From assembly GCF_038618305.1 (NCBI RefSeq), contig NZ_CP152017.1, forward strand, positions 1,713,501 through 1,777,500: 64,000 nucleotides of DNA, written 5' to 3'. The position numbers and the translations under genes are program-made. This stretch comes from Sporosarcina sp. FSL K6-2383 (GTDB lineage Bacteria; Bacillota; Bacilli; Bacillales_A; Planococcaceae). Positions 53,438 to 62,233 of the stretch are shown here, one piece after another (within the stretch, counting starts at the first letter, position 1; each line of letters begins with the position of its first letter). The notes under the pieces are model-generated. The model had not been told where the DNA came from. It saw only the letters and a program-made list of their open reading frames with translations, and made no database searches.

Positions 53438-53478
53438 GTGTATAATATGAAGAAGATAAGCTGGAAGGATGTATGATT

Positions 53479-54789
53479 ATGACTAAACCAACAGTGGCGA
53501 TTGTCGGAAGACCAAACGTCGGGAAATCGACAATTTTTAACCGAATCGTTGGAGAACGAATTTCAATTGTAGAAGATGTTGCGGGTGTTACCCGTGACCG
53601 TATTTATAGCTCTGCAGATTGGCTGAACCACGACTTCAATCTGATTGACACCGGCGGAATCGATATTGGAAACGAGCCTTTTTTAGAGCAAATCCGTTCA
53701 CAGGCAGAAATTGCAATTGACGAAGCCGATGTTATTATTTTCCTCGTCAATGGTCGTGAAGGTGTAACAGATGCAGATGAGCAGGTTGCAAGAATTTTGT
53801 ACAAAACAAAAAAACCTGTCGTTCTTGCTGTCAATAAAATTGATAACCCCGATATGCGGGATATGATTTACGATTTCTATTCACTAGGATTCGGAGATCC
53901 GTATCCGATTTCCGGATCTCATGGACTTGGACTCGGCGATTTACTCGATGAAGTTGCTAAAAGTTTCCCAGAACCAGGTGCTGAACCGATTGAAGATGAC
54001 GTCATCCGATTTTCATTAATCGGCCGACCAAATGTCGGAAAATCATCATTGGTCAATGCATTTTTGGGCGAGGATCGCGTAATTGTCAGTAATATACCTG
54101 GAACAACGGTAGATGCTATTGACACTTCTTACGAATATGATGGTCAAAAATACAAAATTATTGATACTGCCGGAATGCGGAAAAAAGGAAAAGTCTATGA
54201 GAATGTAGAGAAGTATGCTGTTCTTCGTGCATTAAAAGCTATAGACCGTTCTGACGTCGTTTTAATTGTCATCAATGGTGAAGAAGGCATTCGTGAGATG
54301 GACAAGCGGATTGCGGGCTATGCTGAGGATGCTGGAAAGGGTGTCATGTTTGTCGTCAATAAATGGGATGTCGTTGAAAAAGATGATAAGACGATGAATA
54401 AGTATATTGCTGATATTCGTGATAATTTCCAATTTCTTGACTACGCACCGATTTCATTTGTGTCTGCAAAAACAAGACAACGCGTCACGACTTTATTCGA
54501 TAAGGTCAAACAGATTAGTGAAAACCATTCACTTCGTATTCAGTCGAGCGTCCTGAATGAAGTAGTGGAAGATGCTGTTGCAAGAAACCCAGCACCTTCA
54601 GAGAAAGGTCGTCGACTGCGTATTTACTATGCTACACAAGTTGCAGTTAAGCCACCGACATTTGTTGTATTTGTCAATGAGCCTGAAATTATGCACTTCT
54701 CCTATGAGCGCTTTTTACAAAACCGTCTTCGAGAATCATTTGGCTTCGAAGGAACGCCAATTCGACTCATTACACGTGCAAGAAGTTAA
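53479..54789 (+). CDS. der: Ribosome-assembly GTPase Der (EngA)
   Basis: Der has two tandem GTPase domains and helps assemble the 50S subunit. The 436-residue length equals B. subtilis Der. G1 motifs are GRPNVGKST (about 9-17) and GRPNVGKSS (about 183); switch and base motifs include [22 protein letters not shown] and NKWDVVEK. The C-terminal KH-like domain is present. ATG 53479 gives a 10-base spacer to GGAAGG; ATG 53473 gives four. A TATAAT at 53441 may be its promoter. gpsA follows after a repeat-filled gap. Confidence 0.96.
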   Translation: MTKPTVAIVGRPNVGKSTIFNRIVGERISIVEDVAGVTRDRIYSSADWLNHDFNLIDTGGIDIGNEPFLEQIRSQAEIAIDEADVIIFLVNGREGVTDADEQVARILYKTKKPVVLAVNKIDNPDMRDMIYDFYSLGFGDPYPISGSHGLGLGDLLDEVAKSFPEPGAEPIEDDVIRFSLIGRPNVGKSSLVNAFLGEDRVIVSNIPGTTVDAIDTSYEYDGQKYKIIDTAGMRKKGKVYENVEKYAVLRALKAIDRSDVVLIVINGEEGIREMDKRIAGYAEDAGKGVMFVVNKWDVVEKDDKTMNKYIADIRDNFQFLDYAPISFVSAKTRQRVTTLFDKVKQISENHSLRIQSSVLNEVVEDAVARNPAPSEKGRRLRIYYATQVAVKPPTFVVFVNEPEIMHFSYERFLQNRLRESFGFEGTPIRLITRARS

Positions 54790-54795
54790 TTTGAT

Positions 54796-55084
54796 TCAAT
54801 TTCATAATTACCTATTCTGATTTAAAAGACAAATATTTATATAAAGCTTTGTTCAATTACTCGTGAAATTGAGGTTCTATTCTCGCTGATTGGAGCGTAA
54901 GGCAAAAGCGGGGCGTTGAGGGCAGAGAGAAGGATACCTTAATTTCCGCAAAGAACGCAGAAATACGGACAATCGAACCCTACGCTGTTCGATTGGCTGA
55001 AGCCGTGTCCGCGGAAAGCGTCCGCCTGAAGTGGAAATCAACCTCGTTCGGATTTCAAGATTAATTGTTCAATTATGAAATTGA
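54796..55084. repeat. Repeat-bearing interval flanked by a 14-bp inverted repeat
   Basis: TCAATTTCATAATT (54796-54809) is exactly complementary to AATTATGAAATTGA (55071-55084). Between them lies a partial triple-hairpin copy (54937-54994) inside a decayed sequence reading GGAGCGTAAGGC, GTGTCCGCGGAAAGCGTCCG and CCTGAAGTGGAAATCAACC. A similar TCAATTTCATAAT occurs after dacB at 30098. No gene is supported in 54790-55109. Confidence 0.75.
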
Positions 55085-55109
55085 CTCACTTGAAGAAAGG
55101 ATGTATGAA

Positions 55110-56132
55110 ATGGAGAAAGTAACTGTTATTGGCGCTGGAAGCTGGGGAACGGCAATTGCCTTTGTTCTTGCTGAGAACGGTCATGACTGCCTACTCTGGT
55201 CAAGACGTGCGGCTCAGTCTACCGAAATCAATGACTTGCATACGAATCATGCTTATTTACCAGGGGCTTCTTTACCAAAAACTTTAAAATCGACATCTGA
55301 CCTGAAGGAAGCGGCGATGCATGGCGATATCGTCATCATTGCTGTTCCAACAAAAGGGATTCGCCAAGTATGTGCTGAATTGAATACGATGCTAGTTGGT
55401 CAGAAAATTGTTATACACGTTTCAAAAGGGATTGAACCCGATTCCTTGAAGCGGATATCTGAAATGATTGCGGAAGAGTTAGCATCAGACAAAGTACAGG
55501 CCATTGTAGCGCTCTCGGGTCCTAGTCATGCAGAGGAAGTTGTACTTAGACACCCAACGACCGTGACGGCCGCTTCTATCAATTTGGCGGCAGCAGAACG
55601 CGTGCAAGACATATTCATGAATAATTATTTCCGAGTCTATACAAATCCTGATATTGTTGGCGTGGAAATCGGTGCAGCACTTAAAAATGTTATTGCGCTT
55701 GCAGCTGGTATTTCTGATGGACTCGGGTATGGAGATAATGCGAAAGCTGCCCTTATTACACGTGGATTAGCGGAAATATCAAGACTTGGCATGAAGATGG
55801 GGGCCAATCCCTTAACATTTTCAGGTTTAACAGGTCTTGGTGATCTAATTGTCACGTGTACAAGCGTTCATTCACGTAACTGGAAGGCCGGCAATATGCT
55901 CGGACAAGGGAATAGCCTTGAGGAGGTCGTTTCGGGCATGGGGATGGTCATAGAAGGCATCCGGACAGCGAAGGCAGCTCACCAACTCGCAGCACTACAT
56001 GAGGTATCTATGCCGCTCACCGAGGCGCTCTATTCGATTGTCTTTGAAAACGTTCCACCGAAAGAAGCAGTCGACCAACTAATGACACGGATGAAAAAGC
56101 AAGAAGTCGAAGATTTATTTGATTCGCAGTAA
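55110..56132 (+). CDS. gpsA: Glycerol-3-phosphate dehydrogenase [NAD(P)+]
   Basis: GpsA reduces dihydroxyacetone phosphate to glycerol 3-phosphate for phospholipid synthesis. The 340-residue protein has the Rossmann motif VIGAGSWGTAIA (6-17), the catalytic and substrate-region GAALKNVIALAAGISDGLGY, and LTFSGLTGLGDLIVTCTS. ATG 55110 has GAAAGG nine bases upstream; ATG 55101 abuts that site. B. subtilis order der-gpsA-yphE-yphF-spoIVA is preserved, though repeats now separate the genes. Confidence 0.96.
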   Translation: MEKVTVIGAGSWGTAIAFVLAENGHDCLLWSRRAAQSTEINDLHTNHAYLPGASLPKTLKSTSDLKEAAMHGDIVIIAVPTKGIRQVCAELNTMLVGQKIVIHVSKGIEPDSLKRISEMIAEELASDKVQAIVALSGPSHAEEVVLRHPTTVTAASINLAAAERVQDIFMNNYFRVYTNPDIVGVEIGAALKNVIALAAGISDGLGYGDNAKAALITRGLAEISRLGMKMGANPLTFSGLTGLGDLIVTCTSVHSRNWKAGNMLGQGNSLEEVVSGMGMVIEGIRTAKAAHQLAALHEVSMPLTEALYSIVFENVPPKEAVDQLMTRMKKQEVEDLFDSQ

Positions 56133-56192
56133 TTTTTAACTTAATTCAGCAGGAGTTCAAACCCTGCTGAATAGCAGAACTTAGGCCAAGGT

Positions 56193-56294
56193 CGCCGCGT
56201 CCTGCGTGTGCCTTAATTTCTGCAAAGTGCACAGAAATACGGTAAATCGAACCCTTCACTGTTTGATTCACAATTACACCAAGGCGAAATTGAT
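56193..56294. repeat. Dispersed triple-hairpin element, copy 2
   Basis: Matches 43421-43523 over about 100 bases, starting CGCCGCGTCCTGCG, then CCTTAATTTCTGCAAAGTGC, AAATCGAACCCTTCACTG and ACACCAAGGCGAAATTGATG. Stems are weakened by point changes (GTTTGATT for GTTCGATT; ATTACACC for ATTACGCC). As in copy 1 it ends a few bases before the next ribosome-binding site. Confidence 0.85.
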
Positions 56295-56311
56295 GAAAGG
56301 GGGGACTTATC

Positions 56312-56515
56312 TTGTCCTCGATGGATAAAATGTGGTTGTCTTTTTATGCAATGGGATTCATGGTCATTTCCATGGGTCTTATTTATGCGAGCCGACATAA
56401 GCTTCAAAATAAAGTACTTAAATTATTATTTGCCATCATCGCGTATGCTTTACTTATTTTTTCGTTTTTAGCGATGGTTTATCTCGTATTTAATGGCCCG
56501 ACAGGAGGAGCATAA
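56312..56515 (+). CDS. yphE: DUF2768 membrane protein YphE-like
   Basis: This 67-residue protein has two predicted membrane helices (LSFYAMGFMVISMGLIYAS; LLFAIIAYALLIFSFLAMVY) and matches DUF2768/YphE in length (67) and position. Function is unknown; the gene is confined to spore formers as far as I know. TTG 56312 has AAAGGGGGG seven bases upstream; the in-frame ATG at 56321 is too far. Its stop overlaps the yphF start (TAATG). Confidence 0.88.
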   Translation: MSSMDKMWLSFYAMGFMVISMGLIYASRHKLQNKVLKLLFAIIAYALLIFSFLAMVYLVFNGPTGGA

Positions 56516-57237
56516 TGAAGTTAACAGTGAAAGTAAAAATGGTCACCCTTTTCGCTTCTATTGTGCTACTTCTTTCAGGCTGCATGTTACCGGATGACGA
56601 AAAAGTAACGCAAGTGACTCCTTATCCGGATCAATTGGAGACCGTTCAAAAAGCAGTTGACGCATTCCGGGAAAATTCTGGAGGTCTGCTCCCTATTAAA
56701 ACAAAAGACTTAGATACGGATATTTATATTAAATACCCTATTGAATTTTCTAAGATTGTACCCGCCTATACGGAAAAGATGCCTGCAAATAGCTATGAAA
56801 CAGGTGGTATTTATCAATATGTCTTGACGGATGTTGAAGAAAATCCAACAGTCAAACTAGTTGATCTACGTTCAGCAGAACGAATTCGAGAATTAAATTT
56901 GCGTAAAAATATTAATGGGCATGTACCTTTTAACGAATCTGTTGGTGAAAATGTATATGCGATCGATTATAAAACGATGGGCTTCAAGGAACAACCAACA
57001 GTTCCAAGCCCTTATTCAGACATCTTTTTGCCGATTGTTGTCGGAGCAGATGGGGTATTTTATATTGACTACTCCATCGATCTCAATCGAATATTGAAGG
57101 ACCAACAGCCGGATGTGAAAGTAGGAGAAGATATCCGCTATTTATTGGCTGATAACTACCCTGTATTACCGGCATATTCACTGCCATACACAGTGAATGA
57201 AAATAACGAACCTGTTTTTATGAAGAAATTGAAGTAA
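56515..57237 (+). CDS. yphF: Lipoprotein YphF-like
   Basis: The 240-residue protein carries a lipoprotein signal peptide (VKMVTLFASIVLLLSGCMLP) with lipobox LLSGC, so it is lipidated and anchored outside. It matches YphF of B. subtilis in length (244) and location between yphE and spoIVA. Function is unknown. ATG 56515 overlaps the yphE stop, with ACAGGAGGAGCATA upstream, so the two are translationally coupled. The dispersed repeat at 57238 starts directly after its stop codon. Confidence 0.9.
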   Translation: MKLTVKVKMVTLFASIVLLLSGCMLPDDEKVTQVTPYPDQLETVQKAVDAFRENSGGLLPIKTKDLDTDIYIKYPIEFSKIVPAYTEKMPANSYETGGIYQYVLTDVEENPTVKLVDLRSAERIRELNLRKNINGHVPFNESVGENVYAIDYKTMGFKEQPTVPSPYSDIFLPIVVGADGVFYIDYSIDLNRILKDQQPDVKVGEDIRYLLADNYPVLPAYSLPYTVNENNEPVFMKKLK

Positions 57238-57518
57238 ATCAATTACGCCTTGGCGTAATTGCGTCCAGATTTTGAATCGAGCTTGCTCGATTGACTCCTT
57301 TCAAAATCTGTGACATCCGCGGACCAACAGGATGTTGGTTATGCAACCGTTGCCGAAGGAAGCGGTGAACTTAGGTTGCCTTCCATTCTTCATTCAGCGG
57401 GAGTTTGAACATCTGCTAAACAGGAAACAAAATCGCATTCTTCTCGCCACATATAGAGGTCGGGGTCTTCTGTAGCTGACGCTTCGCCTCCAGTACAAAA
57501 GCATTTGCTGAATGAAGA
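57238..57518. repeat. Composite dispersed repeat between yphF and spoIVA
   Basis: This is a shorter copy of 47345-47765. The left part has CAATTACGCC/GGCGTAATTG, GATTTTGAATCGAGCTT and AAAATCTGTGACATCCGCGG, with the middle segment deleted. The right part (57388-57517) is the 130-nt unit with CTTCATTCAGC/GCTGAATGAAG termini. The first base follows the yphF stop codon. No gene is supported. Confidence 0.87.
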
Positions 57519-57520
57519 TA

Positions 57521-57558
57521 AAAAACGTTTCATGCTTCGCGCATGAAACGTTTTTTTT
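57521..57558 (+). terminator. Terminator before spoIVA
   Basis: AAAAACGTTTCATGC and GCATGAAACGTTTTT are perfect 15-bp arms with a five-base loop and a T-run. It closes yphE-yphF transcription after the repeat. Confidence 0.92.
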
Positions 57559-57597
57559 ATACATAAACTAATATGCGCAGAAAAGGAGGACGATGGT

Positions 57598-59076
57598 TTG
57601 AAAGAAGAATTGTATGAAAGTCTAGCTAGACGTACGGACGGTGATATTTACATCGGTGTTGTCGGCCCTGTTCGTGTTGGAAAATCTACATTTGTGAAAA
57701 GGGTAATGGAAGAAGTCGTCATTCCGAATATGACGGAGGCGTCTGATCGGATTCGTGCACAGGATGAACTGCCGCAAAGCTCGCCAGGACCTATCATTAT
57801 GACCTCAGAACCAAAGTTTGTGCCTGCACAAGGCACGACTGTTGCAGTAGGGGATGGAGAGTTAAAATTCCAAATCAGGCTTGCTGATTGTGTCGGTTAT
57901 GTCATTGATGGTGTGAAGGGTTATGAAGATGAGGATGGTCCGAAGTATGTTCACACACCTTGGCATAATGAGCCGATTCCTTTTGAAGAAGCAGCGCGTA
58001 TTGGAACGGATAAAGTGATTCGGGATCATTCTACCATTGGTATTCTTGTTACAACAGATGGCACAGTTAATAATATTCCTCGCGCGGCAGCTGAAGTTGC
58101 TGAAGTAGAGATTATTAACAAATTGAAAGACATTGGTAAACCATTTGTGATTGTTTTGAACTCCAAGATGCCGGCTAATGAACGAACAGTCTTGTTGAAA
58201 AATCAGCTGCACGAGACTTATGGCGTGCCTGTTATCGCCATTAGTGCGGATCAGCTCAATGCACAGGAAATACAGCTTATTTTAAAGGAAGCACTTTACG
58301 AGTTTCCAATTACAGATATTGATCTCCAAAAGCCAGATTGGATGGACGTACTAGGAAGCGAGCATGAATTGAATGCTAATGTTGATAGAGTAATCAACGA
58401 AGGTTTTCTTGAAGTGTCAAAGATTCGTAAGGTACAGGAGCTTGCGGAGCGGCTAAAAGATGAAAAGTATGTGAGAAATGCTGAAGTGATTGAAGTGGAT
58501 GCCGGAAAAGGTAGGGCAATCGTAAAAATTGATATGGATGAGCAGGCTTTTCGTGAAATTTGTGAAGGTATTACTGGGCAGGAAATAGGTACGAAAAAGG
58601 ATTGGCTGTTATTTGTTAAAGAAGCTGCTAAAGCGAAAAAGTCTCATAATATGTATGCCGAGGCGATTGATACTGCTCGAAAACAAGGGTACGGTGTAGC
58701 TCTTCCGACGATTGAGGATTTCAATCCTTCGGCCCCAGAATTGATCAAGCAAAATAATTTTTTTGGTGTTCGTATGAAGGCGACAGCGCCATCACTTCAT
58801 ATTATTCGAGTCGACATGGAGGCGGAATTCTCCCCTTTAATTGGCTCCGAATTTCACAGTCATCATCTTTTAAAAGAATTGAAAAATGCTTATTTGCATG
58901 ACAGAGAAGCACTCTGGGAAACGCAACTTTTTGGGACACCACTTCATGAAGTGATGAAGGAAAGTATCCGTTTTAAAACTGCTTCCGTCCCTCAAAATGC
59001 ACGAAAGCGTCTACGTGAAACGATTGAACAAATGGTCAATGATGGAAATAAAGGTATGATTACATTTATCGTATAA
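57598..59076 (+). CDS. spoIVA: Spore coat ATPase SpoIVA
   Basis: SpoIVA polymerises on the forespore surface using ATP and forms the coat basement layer. The 492-residue length equals the B. subtilis protein. Walker A is GPVRVGKST (23-31), where B. subtilis has GAVRTGKST; EPKFVPAQ and DCVGYVIDGVKGYEDEDGP are conserved, and the C-terminus matches. TTG 57598 follows GGAGG by eight bases; no ATG fits. It is normally sigma-E controlled in the mother cell; a promoter could not be confirmed here. It has its own terminator at 59082. Confidence 0.96.
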   Translation: MKEELYESLARRTDGDIYIGVVGPVRVGKSTFVKRVMEEVVIPNMTEASDRIRAQDELPQSSPGPIIMTSEPKFVPAQGTTVAVGDGELKFQIRLADCVGYVIDGVKGYEDEDGPKYVHTPWHNEPIPFEEAARIGTDKVIRDHSTIGILVTTDGTVNNIPRAAAEVAEVEIINKLKDIGKPFVIVLNSKMPANERTVLLKNQLHETYGVPVIAISADQLNAQEIQLILKEALYEFPITDIDLQKPDWMDVLGSEHELNANVDRVINEGFLEVSKIRKVQELAERLKDEKYVRNAEVIEVDAGKGRAIVKIDMDEQAFREICEGITGQEIGTKKDWLLFVKEAAKAKKSHNMYAEAIDTARKQGYGVALPTIEDFNPSAPELIKQNNFFGVRMKATAPSLHIIRVDMEAEFSPLIGSEFHSHHLLKELKNAYLHDREALWETQLFGTPLHEVMKESIRFKTASVPQNARKRLRETIEQMVNDGNKGMITFIV

Positions 59077-59081
59077 CAGGA

Positions 59082-59108
59082 AAAGATCCGTCAAAAACGG
59101 ATCTTTTT
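59082..59108 (+). terminator. Terminator of spoIVA
   Basis: AAAGATCCGT and ACGGATCTTT arms around CAAAA, then TT; six bases after the stop. Confidence 0.92.
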
Positions 59109-59244
59109 CTGCTTTTTTAGGGAAAATGTGCATGATAATAGGAAAACAATGATAATATTGTTGCGTCATGGTTTTTGTTGTGATACTCTTTTTACAGTAT
59201 TGAAGCTTGTCTGGGAGGAAAGAAGTTCAACTCCTCCCAGATAA

Positions 59245-59396
59245 GGCCTCCGGCGGATGTCACGGATTTTGAAAGGTATTAAGGAGGGCAGTCTAAGTGC
59301 GCGACGTCCTGTCGCGACGACTGCATGACCTACTTCGTGTAGGCCTCATGCTCGATTCAAAATCCGGACGCAATTACGCCGAGACGTAATTGATTA
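59245..59396. repeat. Dispersed repeat upstream of hbs, inverted relative to 47345
   Basis: In reverse complement it reads CAATTACGTCTCGGCGTAAT, GGATTTTGAATCGAGCATGA, GGCCTACACGAAGTAGGTCA, GTCGCGCACTTAGACTGCC and AAAATCCGTGACATCCGCC, matching the left part of 47345-47765 without the embedded triple-hairpin piece. Bases 59109-59244 hold no gene I can support. Confidence 0.85.
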
Positions 59397-59427
59397 AGTA
59401 ATTTCCTTTTGAGAGGAGGTGAATGGT

Positions 59428-59700
59428 GTGAATAAAACAGAATTGATTAACTCTGTAGCTGAGGCAGCAGGTCTAACGAAGAAAGATGCTACAAAAGCTG
59501 TTGAAGCTGTATTCGAAACAATCCAGTCTACTCTTGCAAATGGTGAGAAAGTACAACTGATCGGTTTCGGTAATTTCGAAGTTCGTGAGCGTGCAGCTCG
59601 TAAAGGACGTAACCCGCAATCTGGGGAAGAAATTGATATCGCTGCAAGCAAAGTTCCTGCTTTCAAAGCGGGTAAAGCGCTTAAAGACGCGGTAAAATAA
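59428..59700 (+). CDS. hbs: HU-type DNA-binding protein HBsu
   Basis: HBsu is the abundant histone-like nucleoid protein. The 90-residue protein is nearly identical to B. subtilis HBsu: [25 protein letters not shown], then the HU signature [20 protein letters not shown] and C-terminal [18 protein letters not shown] 59428 follows GAGGAGGTGAATGGT; GTG 59419 lies inside that site. It stands between spoIVA and folE as in Bacillus, with a repeat just upstream and a strong terminator downstream, and is expected to be highly expressed. Confidence 0.97.
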   Translation: MNKTELINSVAEAAGLTKKDATKAVEAVFETIQSTLANGEKVQLIGFGNFEVRERAARKGRNPQSGEEIDIAASKVPAFKAGKALKDAVK

Positions 59701-59715
59701 TCATCAAGTTTACAT

Positions 59716-59767
59716 AGAAGTCCGTCCGGCGTATCTGGTTATCAGATACTTTGGTCGGACTTCTTTC
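59716..59767 (+). terminator. Terminator of hbs
   Basis: AGAAGTCCG and CGGACTTCT outer arms with inner GTATCTG/CAGATAC, followed by TTT. Confidence 0.9.
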
Positions 59768-59877
59768 CATTCCACGTACTATTCATCGTTAAAAGAAGTA
59801 AGGGAACTGTACGGAAATGAGGGAGTATGCTACTATTTTTGATGGAATAGCTTTATTTCCGATTAAGGAGGATTCGT

Positions 59878-60450
59878 ATGATGAATGATGTCGATTATGG
59901 GAAGATAGAGAAGGCAGTGACAATGATCCTTGAAGCGATCGGTGAAAATCCGGAACGTGAAGGTCTGATCGATACTCCGAAACGGGTTGCGAAAATGTAT
60001 GCCGAAGTATTTGAAGGTTTAAATAAAGATCCAAAAGATTATTTCAAAACGGTGTTTCATGAAAATCATGATGAGGTTGTACTTGTTAAAGACATAGCAT
60101 TCCACTCGATGTGTGAACATCATCTTGTGCCGTTTTTCGGCCACGCACATATTGCATACATACCACGTGACGGTGTTGTTGCCGGACTAAGTAAATTGGC
60201 AAGGGCAGTCGAAACAACTGCGAGGAGACCGCAATTACAAGAAAGAATTACATCGACGGTAGCTGAAGCGATGATGGACATGCTAAATCCGATTGGGGTT
60301 TATGTTGTTATTGAGGCGGAGCATATGTGTATGACGATGCGTGGTATTAAGAAACCGGGTGCAAAAACAGTGACGACGGTGGCACGAGGAATCTACGAGC
60401 AAGACGATATAAAACGAGCTGAAATTCTATCACTTATTAAAATGACTTAA
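59878..60450 (+). CDS. folE: GTP cyclohydrolase I
   Basis: FolE (MtrA) makes dihydroneopterin triphosphate, the first step to tetrahydrofolate. The 190-residue protein has zinc and catalytic ligands Cys79, His81 and His82 in [12 protein letters not shown], the cysteine of [17 protein letters not shown], and [22 protein letters not shown] 59878 or 59881 (tandem ATGs) follow TAAGGAGGATTCGT; the first has a six-base spacer. mtrB follows, as in the B. subtilis mtrAB operon. Confidence 0.96.
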   Translation: MMNDVDYGKIEKAVTMILEAIGENPEREGLIDTPKRVAKMYAEVFEGLNKDPKDYFKTVFHENHDEVVLVKDIAFHSMCEHHLVPFFGHAHIAYIPRDGVVAGLSKLARAVETTARRPQLQERITSTVAEAMMDMLNPIGVYVVIEAEHMCMTMRGIKKPGAKTVTTVARGIYEQDDIKRAEILSLIKMT

Positions 60451-60451
60451 C

Positions 60452-60477
60452 GCCTTTGCGGGCAAAGCCTTTTTTGT
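60452..60477 (+). terminator. Weak terminator or attenuator between folE and mtrB
   Basis: A short stem CTTTG/CAAAG with loop CGGG is followed by TTTTTTG. With only five perfect pairs, termination is probably partial. Confidence 0.5.
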
Positions 60478-60518
60478 GATATGATGAGACAATATATAAC
60501 AGACAGGAGAGGTATAGT

Positions 60519-60740
60519 ATGACACAACCTGACTATATTGTTATTAAAGCGCAAGAGGACGGCGTGAACGTCATCGGGTTGACGAGGGGCAATGATACCA
60601 AGTTTCACCATACAGAAAAATTGGATCGTGGTGAAGTGATGATTGCCCAGTTCACTGAACATACGTCAGCGATGAAAATACGGGGCAAAGCCGACGTTCA
60701 TACGGCATATGGTGTTGTGTCAAGTGAAGGAAAGGAATAA
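60519..60740 (+). CDS. mtrB: Tryptophan RNA-binding attenuator protein TRAP
   Basis: TRAP assembles as an 11-mer, binds tryptophan and then GAG/UAG repeats in trp leader RNA to cause termination. The 73-residue protein shows [40 protein letters not shown] and [18 protein letters not shown], including the conserved Lys, Lys and Arg residues that contact RNA and the Thr and Gly residues that bind tryptophan. ATG 60519 follows ACAGGAGAGGTATAGT. It lies after folE as in B. subtilis mtrAB. No trp operon is in this window. Confidence 0.96.
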   Translation: MTQPDYIVIKAQEDGVNVIGLTRGNDTKFHHTEKLDRGEVMIAQFTEHTSAMKIRGKADVHTAYGVVSSEGKE

Positions 60741-60790
60741 TTCTTCCGCGACGCACTCTTCCGGAGACGTCTTTGAATGGAGATCCGACG

Positions 60791-61480
60791 ATGGAAAGAC
60801 AAAAAATTAAACAGCATATCGAAAACTATATAAGTGATGTCGAGCATTCGCTTTCAGAGCCGATTGTGGACAGGGACGTAGGGCGGTTACCGATTGACGC
60901 TGCTAAGGCATTCTTCCTCCTGCTTCCGTTGTTGAACGGAGAGAGGTGGACGGAGCATGTCCATACAGCAGCTATCGCGGTGGGCGCAGTACATGCTGCG
61001 TTTGATGCGCATGATGCAATTAATGTGTCGGATGCGACGTCTAAACAACAACAGCTGACAGTGTTATCAGGCGATCATTACAGTGGTATTCATTATCGGC
61101 TTCTTGCTTCAATTTCAGAATTGGGCTTCATTCAATCATTATCGCGGACGATTGGGTACATTAACGAAGTGAAGACATCGCTTCACCAAAAAGTACCGAA
61201 TGAACCCGCGCGATTGGTAGAGGCTGTCCGAATCATTGAAGCAGGATGTATAACAGATTTTTTACATACATTCGGTTTTTCACAATATACAATGCTTGCC
61301 AATGTAGCATTGCCACTTCTTTGGATGGAGAAGGGGGATGTAACGTCGTCTGCAAGTGAAGTAGCGCTTCAGCTACATGCCGAATTGCGGGATGTACTTC
61401 AGGCTGCTGATTTTCTAGAGCCGCTTTTAAAAGAGGAGATTCGCAAACTAGCATTGCCGCTTCTCGAAAAACCAAATTGA
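60791..61480 (+). CDS. hepS: Heptaprenyl diphosphate synthase component I
   Basis: HepS (HepA) is the small, non-catalytic subunit that pairs with HepT to make the heptaprenyl tail of menaquinone-7. The 229-residue helical protein has the family pattern IENYISDVEHSLSEPIVDRD and HVHTAAIAVGAVHAAFDAHD, ending with EALRDVL-like helices (LHAELRDVLQAADFLEP). Sequence is diverged, but the hepS-menG-hepT order is decisive. ATG 60791 follows TGGAGATCCGACG. menG starts 30 bases later. Confidence 0.92.
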   Translation: MERQKIKQHIENYISDVEHSLSEPIVDRDVGRLPIDAAKAFFLLLPLLNGERWTEHVHTAAIAVGAVHAAFDAHDAINVSDATSKQQQLTVLSGDHYSGIHYRLLASISELGFIQSLSRTIGYINEVKTSLHQKVPNEPARLVEAVRIIEAGCITDFLHTFGFSQYTMLANVALPLLWMEKGDVTSSASEVALQLHAELRDVLQAADFLEPLLKEEIRKLALPLLEKPN

Positions 61481-61510
61481 GGCTTATTTGACAGAAAAGG
61501 GGGATGACTC

Positions 61511-62209
61511 TTGGTAACACCTAAAGAACAAAAGGTCCATAAAGTGTTTGAAAAAGTATCCGTCGACTATGATAAGATGAACTCCATTATCAGTTTTAAT
61601 CAACATAAAAAATGGCGGGATGATATTATGGTGCGTATGGACGTTCGAGAAGGAGCCCAAATATTAGACGTCTGTTGTGGGACGGCAGATTGGACGATTG
61701 CACTAGCTGATGCAACTGGAACTACAGGTCATGTAACTGGCCTTGATTTTAGTGAAGGTATGTTAGAGGTGGGGCAATCTAAAACCGTGAACTACCCTAA
61801 TGTTACGCTTACACAAGGAAATGCGATGCTACTGCCTTTCCCAGATCATTCATTTGATTATGTGACAATAGGTTTTGGGTTGCGCAATGTACCTGACTAT
61901 TTGACTGTCTTGAAAGAGATGAACCGTGTTCTCAAGCCGGGCGGTATGATTACTTGTTTGGAAACCTCACAAACCGAAATACCGATTTATAGACAATTGT
62001 TTCGATTCTATTTTAAATTTGTTATGCCTTTGTTTGGTAAAATATTCGCGAAGAGTTATAAGGAATATTCTTGGTTGCAAGAGTCTGCGGATGACTTCCC
62101 AGGGATGAAACAGCTTGCACAGCTGTTTACAGATGCAGGATTTACTGCTGTTTCTTATAAATCGTATAGCGGTGGTGCGGCGGCAGGCCACGTAGGATTT
62201 AAACAATAA
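61511..62209 (+). CDS. menG: Demethylmenaquinone methyltransferase
   Basis: MenG (UbiE family) performs the last step of menaquinone synthesis using S-adenosylmethionine. The 232-residue protein has SAM-binding motif [15 protein letters not shown] near residue 52, GLDFSEGML, and the family signature [20 protein letters not shown] with KPGG. TTG 61511 follows AAAAGGGGGATGACTC; no ATG fits. It sits between the two subunits of the prenyl synthase, an arrangement conserved in Bacilli, coordinating head group and tail synthesis. Confidence 0.95.
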   Translation: MVTPKEQKVHKVFEKVSVDYDKMNSIISFNQHKKWRDDIMVRMDVREGAQILDVCCGTADWTIALADATGTTGHVTGLDFSEGMLEVGQSKTVNYPNVTLTQGNAMLLPFPDHSFDYVTIGFGLRNVPDYLTVLKEMNRVLKPGGMITCLETSQTEIPIYRQLFRFYFKFVMPLFGKIFAKSYKEYSWLQESADDFPGMKQLAQLFTDAGFTAVSYKSYSGGAAAGHVGFKQ

Positions 62210-62233
62210 AGACCGCAGGGGAAGGTAATCGTT

